Part shown: one piece after another, positions 8,810-17,023 of the stretch | Numbering within the stretch: the stretch's first letter is position 1 | How the letters are laid out: each line of letters begins with the position of its first letter | Program-made: the position numbers and the translations under genes | Notes under the pieces: generated by a model | Told to the model about the DNA's origin: nothing | The model's database searches: none | What the model saw: only the letters and a program-made list of their open reading frames with translations | Assembly (NCBI GenBank): GCA_016786485.1 | Contig: JAEUWD010000013.1 | Location: forward strand, 1-64,000 | DNA length: 64,000 bases | From: Bacteriovoracaceae bacterium | GTDB lineage: Bacteria > Bdellovibrionota > Bacteriovoracia > Bacteriovoracales > Bacteriovoracaceae | Reading direction: 5' to 3'

Positions 8810-9812
8810 AGAGGGCAGTGTCCGAGTTGATTTAGTCGGTGGTACACTCGATCTTGAGCCCATTCATCTTATTCTAAAAAATGTGGTGACTATTAACGTG
8901 GCGACTTCACTCAAGGCCAAAGTAAAACTCGAAAGAAATAAAGAAAATTATATCGAAATTATTTCAGAAGATTATGGAACCTCTCAGAAGTTTGATAAGT
9001 CAGAATTTAATTCAGAAAATTTATATCACAGCCAGCATTTTGGACCGATGACTTTTGTTTGTCAGATTTTAGATTACTTCAATGTCACTTCAGGAATCAC
9101 TATTACTCTTTCTTCAGGGGCCCCGACTGGTTCTGGCCTCGGTGGTTCATCAGCGATGGGTGTAACTTTAGTATCTGCTCTTTGCGAATTAACCGAACAG
9201 AAAAAATCAAAATTAGAAATGATAACGAAAGTAAAGGCGATTGAAAGTCGTATTCTCAATCAAGGAATCGCAGGATATCAAGATTACTACCCGGCACTTT
9301 TTGGTGGTATTCTTGGGTTAAAGGCAGCCGTTGGCGAAGTGGTTGTCGACCAACTTTATAGTGAAGATCTAAAGCGTTTCTTAGAAGAGCACGTGACGTT
9401 AGTCTATTCAGGGCAAAGTCGACATTCAGGTATTAATAATTGGGAAGTTTATAAAGCTTTTTTTGACGGCAAAAAAGAAACTCGTCAGGGTATGAAAGAA
9501 ATTGCGGATATTTCTTATGCTACTTATGAAGCCATCAAAAAGAAAAATTATAACGATATTATCGAGCTCATTGGTAAAGAAGGCGAGACTCGTAAAAAAC
9601 TTTTCCCAGGAATTGAAAGTAAAGAAATTCAAAGCTTTTTTAGTTCTCTTAAAAAACATCATCCAAAAGTTGGAATTAAGATGTGTGGTGCAGGCGGCGG
9701 CGGATGTTTTATTCTCGTTCATCCAAGTACCGATGCTAAAGATATCCAAGCGGCCGTGGTAAAAGCGGGCATGAAGGTTCTGGCCTTCAAGGTTGATAAA
9801 CCTCTCACATGA
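8796..9812 (+). CDS. GHMP family sugar kinase (HddA-like)
   Basis: 338 aa. Three family motifs are present: an N-terminal VRVDLVGGTLDL (about 8-19) that resembles the RIDLAGGTTD start of heptose-7-phosphate/fucose-type kinases, the ATP loop PTGSGLGGSSAMG (about 108-120) and the C-terminal KMCGAGGGGCF (about 297-307). HddA enzymes phosphorylate D-glycero-D-manno-heptose 7-phosphate; other relatives act on fucose or galactose. No other heptose gene is nearby, so the substrate is uncertain. It is embedded between hpt and the DUF429-like gene with overlaps on both sides. Confidence 0.8.
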   Translation: MPVIKEGSVRVDLVGGTLDLEPIHLILKNVVTINVATSLKAKVKLERNKENYIEIISEDYGTSQKFDKSEFNSENLYHSQHFGPMTFVCQILDYFNVTSGITITLSSGAPTGSGLGGSSAMGVTLVSALCELTEQKKSKLEMITKVKAIESRILNQGIAGYQDYYPALFGGILGLKAAVGEVVVDQLYSEDLKRFLEEHVTLVYSGQSRHSGINNWEVYKAFFDGKKETRQGMKEIADISYATYEAIKKKNYNDIIELIGKEGETRKKLFPGIESKEIQSFFSSLKKHHPKVGIKMCGAGGGGCFILVHPSTDAKDIQAAVVKAGMKVLAFKVDKPLT

Positions 9813-10762
9813 ATAAAAAAACCTCACTTACAGTTGCAGGCTTAAGTATTGGTGGTGGTAAAAAAGAAAATTTTTTCTTTTGCCTCCTTGAATATTTTGA
9901 GCACAGTCAGCGCTGGTTTTTATCTGGTTTGCATCAAGTACGTGAAGAAGAGAGCAAAGATTCAGACGAAATCATTTCCAGTTGGGTAAATGAGTATGAA
10001 CTCGAGCATTTGATTGTGGATTTTCCTTTATCGCGTCCTGTATGTGAAACCTGCGAGCTCAGTTGTCCAGGTGTACAGAAGTGTCATAATCCAGTGGTAA
10101 CGACGGTTCGAAACATGATGGAAAAGCTATTAGATGAAGATACTCAGCTGATTCAAACCAATCCGAAAAAATATGAACAAGAGAGAGTCGAAGATAATCT
10201 GGTTCATTATTCACGCAATGTTTTAGATAAAGAACCTGCACACCATATTTTATCCAAGTCGTTTAAGCGAAAACTTAAGTCCGGTTTTCTACCTTATTGG
10301 AATCGTCCTATTGATTTTTGGGTTTGGCAGAAATATTACGACCAATTGCTGACTTTATTTAAAATTAGTTATGATTCCTTCAGCAATGTTTCAATGATTG
10401 TACTTTTTAAATTTAAATATCTTCTTCGGCACTTTCCAGCCTCACTCAAGATGTTAGAAGGGAATAAATATATTTGTTTAATCGAATTATATAAATCAGG
10501 CATTATTGAAAAAAAACATATTGAGGCACTCAACTCGCTTGATCAGCAAGTCTTGGGTCGTTTAGAAATTCTTCGAAATATTGAAAAGAAATTAAATGTT
10601 TTTATTTACGAACATGATGTTGACTTAATTATCAAGAACTCACGAGCTTTTGATTCTTTTCTTCTCGCTTTAAGTGGTCAACGTTATTTATTGCAGCAAA
10701 CGGTACGCTTAGAAGCTTGGACTCGCCCAGAAGAAAATCAATTTATTGTGCCGGTTTTTTAA
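9809..10762 (+). CDS. DUF429-like protein with a four-cysteine cluster (predicted RNase H fold)
   Basis: 317 aa, overlapping the kinase gene by ATGA. No confident family. The N-terminal strand pair, the acidic motif LIVDFPLS near residue 69 and a late helix AFDSFLLALSG near 286 follow the D...D...D layout of DUF429 proteins, which are predicted RNase H-fold nucleases; this is a pattern-level inference. Immediately after the second acidic motif is CETCELSCPGVQKC (about 80-93), a likely metal site. No signal peptide is visible, so the protein should be cytoplasmic. The 3' end overlaps the convergent membrane-protein gene by 20 bp. Confidence 0.5.
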   Translation: MNKKTSLTVAGLSIGGGKKENFFFCLLEYFEHSQRWFLSGLHQVREEESKDSDEIISSWVNEYELEHLIVDFPLSRPVCETCELSCPGVQKCHNPVVTTVRNMMEKLLDEDTQLIQTNPKKYEQERVEDNLVHYSRNVLDKEPAHHILSKSFKRKLKSGFLPYWNRPIDFWVWQKYYDQLLTLFKISYDSFSNVSMIVLFKFKYLLRHFPASLKMLEGNKYICLIELYKSGIIEKKHIEALNSLDQQVLGRLEILRNIEKKLNVFIYEHDVDLIIKNSRAFDSFLLALSGQRYLLQQTVRLEAWTRPEENQFIVPVF

Positions 10763-11225
10763 AGTCTGGATAAAAACGAAAGCCTAAATAAACAAAAATA
10801 TAAATCGCCAATTGTAGCGTCGTGCTTGCGAGCCAAATATCTGGTGTGAAAAGCTCTTTTAAAAAAGAAAGGAAACACAGAAAAATAGAAGTGAAGCAAA
10901 TGAACTTGGTATATTTGATACCCCAGGCATTTTGCTTCGTTAATAAAAAATAGGAAACGATGTTAATTACCATAAAACTAATCAAAATGGTCCAAATGGT
11001 TTGGTAGAGTAGCGATTGTACTTCTTGTAGTTCATTCACTGGTACATCATTCGGATCGATACCTTGTAAACTAAGTGCACGAACAAAGCTTGCGTCAAAC
11101 GAAGTTGGCGAAAGCCAAATCGAGTGCGCGTACCACGCATGAAGCAGATCTCCAATTAGGCAAAGTAGAAATGCTAACCATAAGAAAGATTTAAAAGGAA
11201 TTTTTTCAAACACTCGACTAGTCAT
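10743..11225 (-). CDS. Small four-helix membrane protein, unknown function
   Basis: 160 aa with four hydrophobic segments (about 13-31, 72-92, 105-122 and 132-150) and a charged C-terminal tail. It overlaps the end of smpB by 8 bp and so is the last gene of the pal-tsaD-rsmA-smpB transcription unit. I do not recognise the family. Confidence 0.6.
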   Translation of the reverse strand: MTSRVFEKIPFKSFLWLAFLLCLIGDLLHAWYAHSIWLSPTSFDASFVRALSLQGIDPNDVPVNELQEVQSLLYQTIWTILISFMVINIVSYFLLTKQNAWGIKYTKFICFTSIFLCFLSFLKELFTPDIWLASTTLQLAIYIFVYLGFRFYPDFKKPAQ

Positions 11226-11667
11226 ATTCGCCTCTTCTTAGTTTTCTTTCGACATCTTTTTTCGCTGCGGATTCGCGTTTATCGTGAAGTTTTTTACCTT
11301 TCACTAACGCCACTTCAACTTTGATATTGGATTCTTTGAAATAAACACTGGTTAAAACGAGTGTTAAGCCTCGAACCATTAATTGCTTTTTGAGATTGAG
11401 AATTTCACTTTTATTAAGTAACAGTTTGCGTTTACGCGTTTCTTCATGGTTATTGAGGTTTCCAAAAGCGTAATGAGGAATAAGCATGTTATGGCACCAA
11501 ACTTCGTGTTGGTCATCAATCGTCACAAATGCGTCTGTGATATTGCCTTTTCCGGCCCGTAGGCTTTTCACTTCCGTTCCCTGAAGCATAATTCCGGCCT
11601 CAAACTTCTCTTCAATGAAGTAGTCGAAACCTACACGCTTATTGTTGATAATAACCTTAATTCCCAT
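11218..11667 (-). CDS. smpB: SsrA-binding protein
   Basis: 149 aa. SmpB binds tmRNA and brings it to stalled ribosomes for trans-translation. The N-terminal core shows NKRVGFDYFIEE (about 9-20), EAGIMLQGTEVKSLRAGK (about 23-40) and the HNMLIPHY segment near 59. The lysine/arginine-rich C-terminal tail (KGKKLHDKRESAAKKD, about 124-139) is the part that enters the empty decoding channel. It lies one base after rsmA on the minus strand. Confidence 0.96.
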   Translation of the reverse strand: MGIKVIINNKRVGFDYFIEEKFEAGIMLQGTEVKSLRAGKGNITDAFVTIDDQHEVWCHNMLIPHYAFGNLNNHEETRKRKLLLNKSEILNLKKQLMVRGLTLVLTSVYFKESNIKVEVALVKGKKLHDKRESAAKKDVERKLRRGEYD

Positions 11668-11668
11668 C

Positions 11669-12466
11669 TTATTCGGCCTTTAACTCATGATATAACGCTA
11701 AGACCTCTTTTACGTCTAGGGCCTCAGCGCGAATTTGCGGTGAAATTTTGCAACGCTCAAGAATAAGCGTCAGCTTTTCAATCGGCGCAAGCGCTTTTAG
11801 GACTGTTCCGAGCTGTTTACGTTTCTGGGAAAAGAGAATGCGGCTAAATTTTTCCAGATTCTTAAAATCGGCGACTTCGGCAATATTTTGGTGTCGAATA
11901 AAACTTAAAACCTGTGAATCAACTTTAGGCGGAGGTAAAAAGGCCCCCGGCGAAACTTTGACTAGTAGCTTTGTCTCAAAGAAGAGATGTCCATAAACTG
12001 CCAGTGAACTCATCGAATTTTTTTGGTGCAGTGGCGGTGCAATTTTTTCGGCCACTTCTTTTTGAAACATGAGTGTCATGTAAGCGATATCGGGTAACGT
12101 GATAAATGAAATAAATAATTGAGAACTAATATTGTAAGGTAGATTTGAAACCAACCAGATTTTTTTCCCATGTAGCTGGTGCTTCTTAAAAAATTCTTCC
12201 CAGTAAAAATCCATGGCGTCGGTGAAGTACACATGATCTTCAGGACAAAGGTTTAATAAAATATCTCGAAAACGTGTGTCTTTCTCAATCAAATAAAGGG
12301 GCTTTCCGGTGGCGGCCAATTGTTGCGTGAGAACACCTGGACCTGGACCAATTTCGATGATGACTTCAGCTTGTTCTGAAAAGTTTGTGCAGATTTTCTT
12401 TATGACATTTTGATCTTTTAAATAATGCTGACCAAGCTGTTTATTCGCAACAGGTACTTTACTCAT
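11669..12466 (-). CDS. rsmA: 16S rRNA dimethyladenosine transferase
   Basis: 265 aa from the ATG at 12466, which has AAGG nine bases upstream and gives the usual N-terminus (MSKVPVANKQLGQHYLKD); an ATG at 12499 lies deep in tsaD and is unlikely. RsmA (KsgA) dimethylates the two adjacent adenines of helix 45. Motif I IEIGPGPGVLTQ (about residues 38-49) and the NLPYNIS catalytic motif (about 108-114) are intact. The start overlaps the tsaD stop by 8 bp. Confidence 0.95.
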   Translation of the reverse strand: MSKVPVANKQLGQHYLKDQNVIKKICTNFSEQAEVIIEIGPGPGVLTQQLAATGKPLYLIEKDTRFRDILLNLCPEDHVYFTDAMDFYWEEFFKKHQLHGKKIWLVSNLPYNISSQLFISFITLPDIAYMTLMFQKEVAEKIAPPLHQKNSMSSLAVYGHLFFETKLLVKVSPGAFLPPPKVDSQVLSFIRHQNIAEVADFKNLEKFSRILFSQKRKQLGTVLKALAPIEKLTLILERCKISPQIRAEALDVKEVLALYHELKAE

Positions 12467-13514
12467 GGGCGACCTTTTCGATAAAACGACTTTTAGCATC
12501 GAGCTTCAAGCATTCTGGAAAGGTGAGTGCTTCATGTTTCGTGCGTAGAGCGTAGTTCGCAATCATCGCTCCATTATCTGTGCAGTATTCTGGTTTTACA
12601 AAAGAGACTTGCTTGTACTGTGCCGAAAGCTTTGTTCTTAAAGCGCTATTACAGGCCACTCCACCACCGACCACAATCGGTGTTTTTTTGGGCACGGTCT
12701 TTAGAGCTTGCGTCAGTTTTTGAGAAATATTTTCGATAATAATTTCTTGGTAAGAAGCACACAAATCATAAAAGTCTTGGGAAGCATTTTCTTTGGTTTG
12801 ATATTGCGTTGGTTTTAATTCTAAAATTTTAGGATTTTTATCCAGATAAACTCGCAGTGCTGTTTTAATTCCTGAAAAACTCAAATCAGCGGAACTCAGG
12901 TTTTTCATTGGTAATGAAAAAGGAACTTTTTTAGGATCACCAAATTTAGCCATTTGATCAATGATTCTTCCCGCCGGATATCCGAGACCTAAAAGTTTTC
13001 CACCTTTATCAAAAGCTTCACCTGCAGCATCGTCGAGTGTCGTACCAATGAGTTTAAATTTATTCGCAGCTTCGACATAAAAGAAAGCTGAGTGTCCACC
13101 ACTTACCAGTAGTCCTAAATAAGGATAGGTTTGAGCTTGTTGCAAATGAATAGCTTCTAAATGTGCAAAAAGGTGATTTACCGCCACGATTGGTTTTTGG
13201 ATCAATAATGAAATAGTTTTTGCTGCATTAATCCCTGTCAGCAAAGGCCCGAGTAGGCCAGGGAAAGTTGTGACACCAATCAAATCCACATCTTGGATTT
13301 TTAATTTGGCCTTATTAAAAGCTTCATTTAAGAGCGGAGTTAATTTATCCAAGTGATTACGTGCTGCGATTTCAGGCACAACTCCCCCCCACATTCGCAG
13401 AATTTCATCTTGGGAAAAACTCAAATGAGATAGCACCGTGACCACTTGATTTTTTTCTTCAATCAAAGCAATCGATGTGTCATCACAGCTTGTTTCTATG
13501 CCAAGAACAATCAT
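12459..13514 (-). CDS. tsaD: tRNA N6-adenosine threonylcarbamoyltransferase
   Basis: 351 aa. TsaD transfers the threonylcarbamoyl group to A37 of ANN-decoding tRNAs, working with TsaB, TsaC and TsaE (not in this window). The ASKHA-fold signature begins with GIETSCDDTS (about 5-14); the metal-binding histidines are H114 and H118 in NHLFAH, and SGGHSAFFY and GGGVACNS are further nucleotide-site motifs. The start overlaps the stop of the phosphoesterase/cytochrome gene by 4 bp. Confidence 0.96.
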   Translation of the reverse strand: MIVLGIETSCDDTSIALIEEKNQVVTVLSHLSFSQDEILRMWGGVVPEIAARNHLDKLTPLLNEAFNKAKLKIQDVDLIGVTTFPGLLGPLLTGINAAKTISLLIQKPIVAVNHLFAHLEAIHLQQAQTYPYLGLLVSGGHSAFFYVEAANKFKLIGTTLDDAAGEAFDKGGKLLGLGYPAGRIIDQMAKFGDPKKVPFSLPMKNLSSADLSFSGIKTALRVYLDKNPKILELKPTQYQTKENASQDFYDLCASYQEIIIENISQKLTQALKTVPKKTPIVVGGGVACNSALRTKLSAQYKQVSFVKPEYCTDNGAMIANYALRTKHEALTFPECLKLDAKSRFIEKVAHE

Positions 13515-15025
13515 TTAGCATCCTTTGGACAGGTCACGGATTTTAACTTCTCATGAAATATCTTCTCATCTAATTGCTGAGATTTGTACCAGTGAATGGA
13601 TTGATCGGTGGTGTGACATTTTAAGCATTCAGATTTATGTTCCATCCGTGGCATCGGCTCCGTATTAAAAGGATGGTCGCTGGCGACGTTATGACAATGA
13701 AAACACTGAATATTAGCAAAGTTATGAGTCACTTCAAATTTTTGATCCAGTTTCATCCAGCGCTGATTCAAGTCGACTCTTTGTTTAGTTTTCATTTCAC
13801 GAATAGAACCAGCATTTTTAAAACTGGTTTCCAATTCTGCCCAATATGCTTTTGTCTGATTTTCTTCTTTTAATTTCACAATATCATCGCGTTTTGAAAA
13901 CCCAGTCGGTTTACCAAAATGCAGACTATGACATCCGATGCATTGAGGATCATAATCTTTATTATTTTTTACCAGTGTTTGAAAGGCGAGCGCGTGAGCA
14001 GTTGATTGCCAGAATTCCACTTGCTTTTGGTGACATTCAACACAACTTGAAATGGCCGGTGCTGCTTTAGGCGCTTGTTCCGGCATCATCTTGAGTTGCT
14101 CTTCTTTTTGAATTTCTTTAAGTGCTTCATGATGTTTAACTAAAAGTTCAGCCAAAGGATTGGGATTTAATTCATTTTTTAGCTCATCACGAACTTCATG
14201 CAAAGCAAACTGACTTTGGCCGTTAGTTAGATCAAATTTGATTTCACCGAGGTAATGATTTTTTGAAAGAACTTGCACAATTTTCGTTTTGCCTACAACT
14301 TCAGCGGCTTGAGTAAAACTCTGTGTGTGTGAGCCCACAATCCAATCAATTGCTGGAAAGTCTTCTGCCATTTTTTTGTCAGTAGTCATTCCCAAATGTG
14401 AAAAAACAATAATTTTCAAATTATCGTTTTTCTTTTCTGGGATTTTATTTTTCAGGACTTTAGATAATTCAATAAATTCAAATTTACCACCTAGGTCAGT
14501 CGTGGCAATTCCGAGCAGGAGTAATGTCATCCCTGGTAATTCAATTTGATATTCAGGTATGAAAGGAATAGATGATGATTCAATATTACTGAATAAAACT
14601 TGATACTTTTTATTTTTAATTAATTCGGAAAAGGATTCAGGGCCCAAGGCCAAATCGTATTCACCAGGGATGATAAGTTTTAAATTTAATTTATCTAATA
14701 AACCCGCGATTTCGGTGGCGATAAACTGATAGGATTTATGGTGATGAGGTGGAACAAAAATATTCGGGTAAAAAGTATCGCCGTTATCGACGTAAAAAAG
14801 TTCTGATTGCAGAGACAGCTTATGCATCAATCCCGCCACTTGTGGCAAGCCCCCCAAGGGAAAGTGACGACATCCGCAGGGTTGAGTTTCTCCATTAATA
14901 TTGTGAGAAAAAACCAGTGAGAAGGAATTATTTCTACCCGATAATTGAATTTTATTTTGCTCTTTTTGTTTATTGCAGGAAAACAAAAGAAGGCAAAGAA
15001 AGAGAAAATTAATTTTTAATTTCAT
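13511..15025 (-). CDS. Metallophosphoesterase-tetraheme cytochrome c fusion lipoprotein
   Basis: 504 aa from ATG 15025, which starts a lipoprotein signal peptide with lipobox LLFSC (C17); a TTG 18 bases upstream adds six residues and breaks the signal pattern. Residues about 35-275 form a 5'-nucleotidase/UshA-like calcineurin fold: VDNGDTF near 79, PGEYDLALG near 120, SHLGMT near 209 and GSHTQS near 231. The usual first DxH metal motif is replaced by NINGETQPCGC (C50, C52). The C-terminal third has four CxxCH heme sites at 328, 362, 441 and 467. The product should be a membrane-anchored periplasmic c-type cytochrome. It is cotranscribed with cpoB and tsaD. Its substrate and electron partners are unknown. 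Confidence 0.8.
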   Translation of the reverse strand: MKLKINFLFLCLLLFSCNKQKEQNKIQLSGRNNSFSLVFSHNINGETQPCGCRHFPLGGLPQVAGLMHKLSLQSELFYVDNGDTFYPNIFVPPHHHKSYQFIATEIAGLLDKLNLKLIIPGEYDLALGPESFSELIKNKKYQVLFSNIESSSIPFIPEYQIELPGMTLLLLGIATTDLGGKFEFIELSKVLKNKIPEKKNDNLKIIVFSHLGMTTDKKMAEDFPAIDWIVGSHTQSFTQAAEVVGKTKIVQVLSKNHYLGEIKFDLTNGQSQFALHEVRDELKNELNPNPLAELLVKHHEALKEIQKEEQLKMMPEQAPKAAPAISSCVECHQKQVEFWQSTAHALAFQTLVKNNKDYDPQCIGCHSLHFGKPTGFSKRDDIVKLKEENQTKAYWAELETSFKNAGSIREMKTKQRVDLNQRWMKLDQKFEVTHNFANIQCFHCHNVASDHPFNTEPMPRMEHKSECLKCHTTDQSIHWYKSQQLDEKIFHEKLKSVTCPKDAK

Positions 15026-15791
15026 CCTTGGCCAATTTTGCAAAGTTGGTATTGGAATATTTTGCTATGACTTCATTAAAAGTCTCTTTAGCTTCAGCAT
15101 TCTGACCTAAAGCTTTGAAGCACATTCCAATATGGTAGAGAGCACTTGGTGCTTTTGATGATTGCGGGAAATTTGTATAAATTTTACTAAAATAAACTAA
15201 CGCTTCATTATAGTTTTTGTAATGATAATCAATAATACCTAAATTCAACTGAACCGAATTAATTTTACCAGAACTAAGTGTGTTGCCGGCCAATAGTTGT
15301 TCATAAATAGGTTTGGCTTGTTTATAGCGTTTACGAGCGAAGAAATCATCAGCTGTTTTCAGTTCACTGCTTGGTTCTTGGTCTTTTTTTTTTGCAGGCT
15401 CAGACCCAAGTGAAGAGAGCGATTTTGTTACGCGCTCTAAATATTTTTTTTGTTCATCCAGTTCATTTTTTAAAGTTTCTAAATTTTTGCGGTTAGTTTC
15501 TGATAACTTCTTGAGGGCCTCAAGTTGTTCTTCCATCTTTTCCATCGTCTTTTTTTGATTTTCTTGATTCTCAGCATTTTGTTTGCCTTGCTGATGCTCA
15601 ATATCTTCTAGACGGCCGTTAAACTGATCCACCTTAGATTCCATATCTCTTACTTTAACTAAGAAATCCGCCGAAAATTTTTGTGTTTGCTCTAACTGAG
15701 CACTCATGTTTTGTTCACGTTTGATTTCTTCTGTCGTTTTAAGACATGAAGTTAAGGCGAGAAGCATAATAGGAAAAAGGATGTATTTCAT
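15009..15791 (-). CDS. cpoB: CpoB/YbgF-like lipoprotein with coiled coil and TPRs
   Basis: 260 aa with signal peptide and lipobox LLALTSC (C16). A long charged coiled coil covers about 20-130 and TPR-like repeats fill the C-terminus (about 145-258), ending in the typical YSNTNFAKLAKDEI. CpoB coordinates peptidoglycan synthesis with Tol-Pal constriction at division. In E. coli it is soluble and periplasmic; here the lipobox suggests it is anchored. It is near pal, as usual, but tolQRAB is not in this stretch. Confidence 0.83.
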   Translation of the reverse strand: MKYILFPIMLLALTSCLKTTEEIKREQNMSAQLEQTQKFSADFLVKVRDMESKVDQFNGRLEDIEHQQGKQNAENQENQKKTMEKMEEQLEALKKLSETNRKNLETLKNELDEQKKYLERVTKSLSSLGSEPAKKKDQEPSSELKTADDFFARKRYKQAKPIYEQLLAGNTLSSGKINSVQLNLGIIDYHYKNYNEALVYFSKIYTNFPQSSKAPSALYHIGMCFKALGQNAEAKETFNEVIAKYSNTNFAKLAKDEIKN

Positions 15792-15836
15792 AAAAGGTAT
15801 TTTATCAAATATGTTGAGGGTAAACTAGAAATACTT

Positions 15837-16142
15837 TTAATTATTCTCTTCTAAGGTCGTTTTTTTGATGGCGGCAAACTCCGCTTCCTCTGCAAATTTC
15901 TTTGAGAGTAGAGCGTACTCTTTAGCTTTGTTGAAATACTTTCGTCGGTAATACGATTTAGCTTTTAGATAGTAAACTTCAGCTTTGCGAAAGGTATTTG
16001 GGGCTTTTTCATCGGCTTTTGCTTCTTTGGCGGCGAGAAAGGCAGCTTGGGCGAGTGACATTTCAAATTTCGGGCGTGCGGTAGTTAAACCGCAGCCCGA
16101 AATGAATATTAGAAAAAAGGGAAGTAGTACTAATAATTTCAA
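15837..16142 (-). CDS. DUF4398-type lipoprotein
   Basis: 101 aa with a TTG start abutting the pal stop. Signal peptide and lipobox FISGC (C17). The mature part is one helical domain with the pattern A-x-A-x-x-A (SLAQAAFLAAKEA, about 30-42), AEVYYLKAKSYY near 55 and YFNKAKEYALLSKKFAEEA near 69, which is the DUF4398 layout seen next to Pal-like OmpA proteins in other bacteria. Presumably a helical outer-membrane-anchored partner of Pal or CpoB. The role is not established. Confidence 0.72.
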   Translation of the reverse strand: MKLLVLLPFFLIFISGCGLTTARPKFEMSLAQAAFLAAKEAKADEKAPNTFRKAEVYYLKAKSYYRRKYFNKAKEYALLSKKFAEEAEFAAIKKTTLEENN

Positions 16143-16652
16143 TTATTTTGCTGTAACTACAAAATTAGCACGACGGTTTTTTGACCATGCACTTTCGTCA
16201 TGACCAAATTCAACTGGTCTTTCTTTTCCGAAAGAAACGATTGAAACGCGGCTTGAAGAAATACCTTTAGCTACTAAATAGTCTTTAGTCGCTTTAGCTC
16301 TTCTTTCGCCAAGTGCTAAGTTATATTGAATCCCGCCTCTTTCATCAGAGTGACCTTCAATTTGGATATCGATGTTGCTGTTTTCTTTTAAGTAAGCAGC
16401 GTTTGCATCTAAAGTTTTACGAGTGCTTGATGATAATGATGATGAATCAAAATCGAAGTAAACAGTACGTAAGTTTCCAGCTTTGCCAGAATCTGAATCA
16501 CCGTTTAATTCAAGTGTTAAACCTTCATTACCTGCACCGTCAAGACCTTCACCATCTTGATTGTTTTTTGGGTTGCTAGAACAACCAACGAACGCAAGTG
16601 TTAATACGAGAGCGAATACGCTCAGAAATCTTTTTTGAAACGAAGCCAACAT
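16143..16652 (-). CDS. pal: Peptidoglycan-associated lipoprotein Pal
   Basis: 169 aa. Lipobox FVGC (C24), a low-complexity acidic linker (about 28-57) and an OmpA-like peptidoglycan-binding domain: VYFDFDSSSL near 64, then IEGHSDERGGIQYNLALGERR near 97-117 with the conserved D and R residues that bind diaminopimelate. Pal tethers the outer membrane to peptidoglycan and works with TolB at division. It opens an operon with a DUF4398 lipoprotein and cpoB. The ribosome binding site AAGGGAG and a good sigma-70 promoter lie upstream. Confidence 0.95.
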   Translation of the reverse strand: MLASFQKRFLSVFALVLTLAFVGCSSNPKNNQDGEGLDGAGNEGLTLELNGDSDSGKAGNLRTVYFDFDSSSLSSSTRKTLDANAAYLKENSNIDIQIEGHSDERGGIQYNLALGERRAKATKDYLVAKGISSSRVSIVSFGKERPVEFGHDESAWSKNRRANFVVTAK

Positions 16653-16687
16653 AGATACTCCCTTGTATGGACTGTTTTAAGTTACTA

Positions 16688-16716
16688 ATAATAGTCAAAA
16701 GTTGTAGTCTTTTCAA
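16688..16716 (-). promoter_or_regulatory. Sigma-70-type promoter of pal
   Basis: Reading the minus strand, a -35 TTGAAA (16716-16711) is followed after exactly 17 nt by a -10 TATTAT (16693-16688). Transcription would start near 16681 and give a leader of about 30 nt to the pal ATG. It lies directly next to the imperfect TTATGTCA palindrome at 16721-16743, so a factor bound there could touch polymerase. Confidence 0.65.
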
Positions 16717-16720
16717 CGAA

Positions 16721-16743
16721 TTATGTCACATATGTTACGTTTT
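16721..16743. promoter_or_regulatory. Imperfect TTATGTCA palindrome (second upstream site)
   Basis: Left arm TTATGTCA (16721-16728), 6-nt spacer, right arm TTACGTTTT (16735-16743). The left arm is identical to eight bases of the perfect palindrome at 16823, and the spacer has the same length; the right arm is degenerate. The centre is 103 bp from that of the perfect copy, about 197 bp upstream of the predicted sigma-54 start. Confidence 0.4.
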
Positions 16744-16822
16744 GAACGCAAAAAAAATTTTATCACACTTTTATTAAATTTTTTTAATAAATATTAGTCA
16801 GTTTTTTGACTCATATTTTTAA

Positions 16823-16846
16823 TTTATGTCAAATCAATGACATAAA
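16823..16846. promoter_or_regulatory. Palindromic activator-binding site upstream of a sigma-54 promoter
   Basis: Perfect 9-bp arms TTTATGTCA (16823-16831) and TGACATAAA (16838-16846) with a 6-nt spacer. The centre lies about 95 bp upstream of the predicted start of the sigma-54 transcript, the distance at which enhancer-binding proteins of the NtrC family usually sit. The regulator is not identified in this window. Confidence 0.55.
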
Positions 16847-16902
16847 CTACACACGAAAACAAAATTAACGCCTTTAAATCGGTGCGCACAACACTCAAAA
16901 GT

Positions 16903-16918
16903 TGGCACGAGGGTTGCA
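16903..16918 (+). promoter_or_regulatory. Sigma-54 (RpoN) promoter
   Basis: TGGCACGAGGGTTGCA matches the -24/-12 consensus TGGCAC-N5-TTGCA at every conserved position, with the required GG-to-GC spacing. It points right, away from pal and into a stretch without any reading frame before a terminator. The predicted start is at about 16929. Confidence 0.75.
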
Positions 16919-16928
16919 ATGCCTATAG

Positions 16929-17023
16929 TTGTGTGTGTGTTGGGGTTATAAGAAAAGGATTTTTTTATAGCTTCTCCTTACGTCTCTCGAAAAAAAAGCC
17001 AGTCTCCATGACTGGCTTTTTTT
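16929..17023 (+). ncRNA. Predicted sigma-54-dependent small RNA (about 95 nt)
   Basis: Inferred from three signals in order: a near-perfect RpoN promoter, about 70 nt without a convincing open reading frame, and an intrinsic terminator whose T tract ends at 17025. The body contains a GT-rich 5' end, a purine stretch AAAAGGA (16954 region) and a pyrimidine stretch CTTCTCCTTA (16971-16980) complementary to Shine-Dalgarno sequences; AAGGA and TCCTT could also pair within the RNA. Both flanking genes are on the other strand, so the promoter has no coding gene to serve. It could be a regulatory RNA that masks ribosome binding sites, or a nutrient-responsive marker transcript; no known family is recognised. 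Confidence 0.55.

Noticed and set aside
9426-9827. 133-codon open frame antisense to the GHMP kinase
   Set aside because: Aromatic-rich shadow of the conserved kinase C-terminus.
16930-16942. GT dinucleotide run as a repeat locus
   Set aside because: Only about five units; more simply part of the predicted RNA's 5' end.
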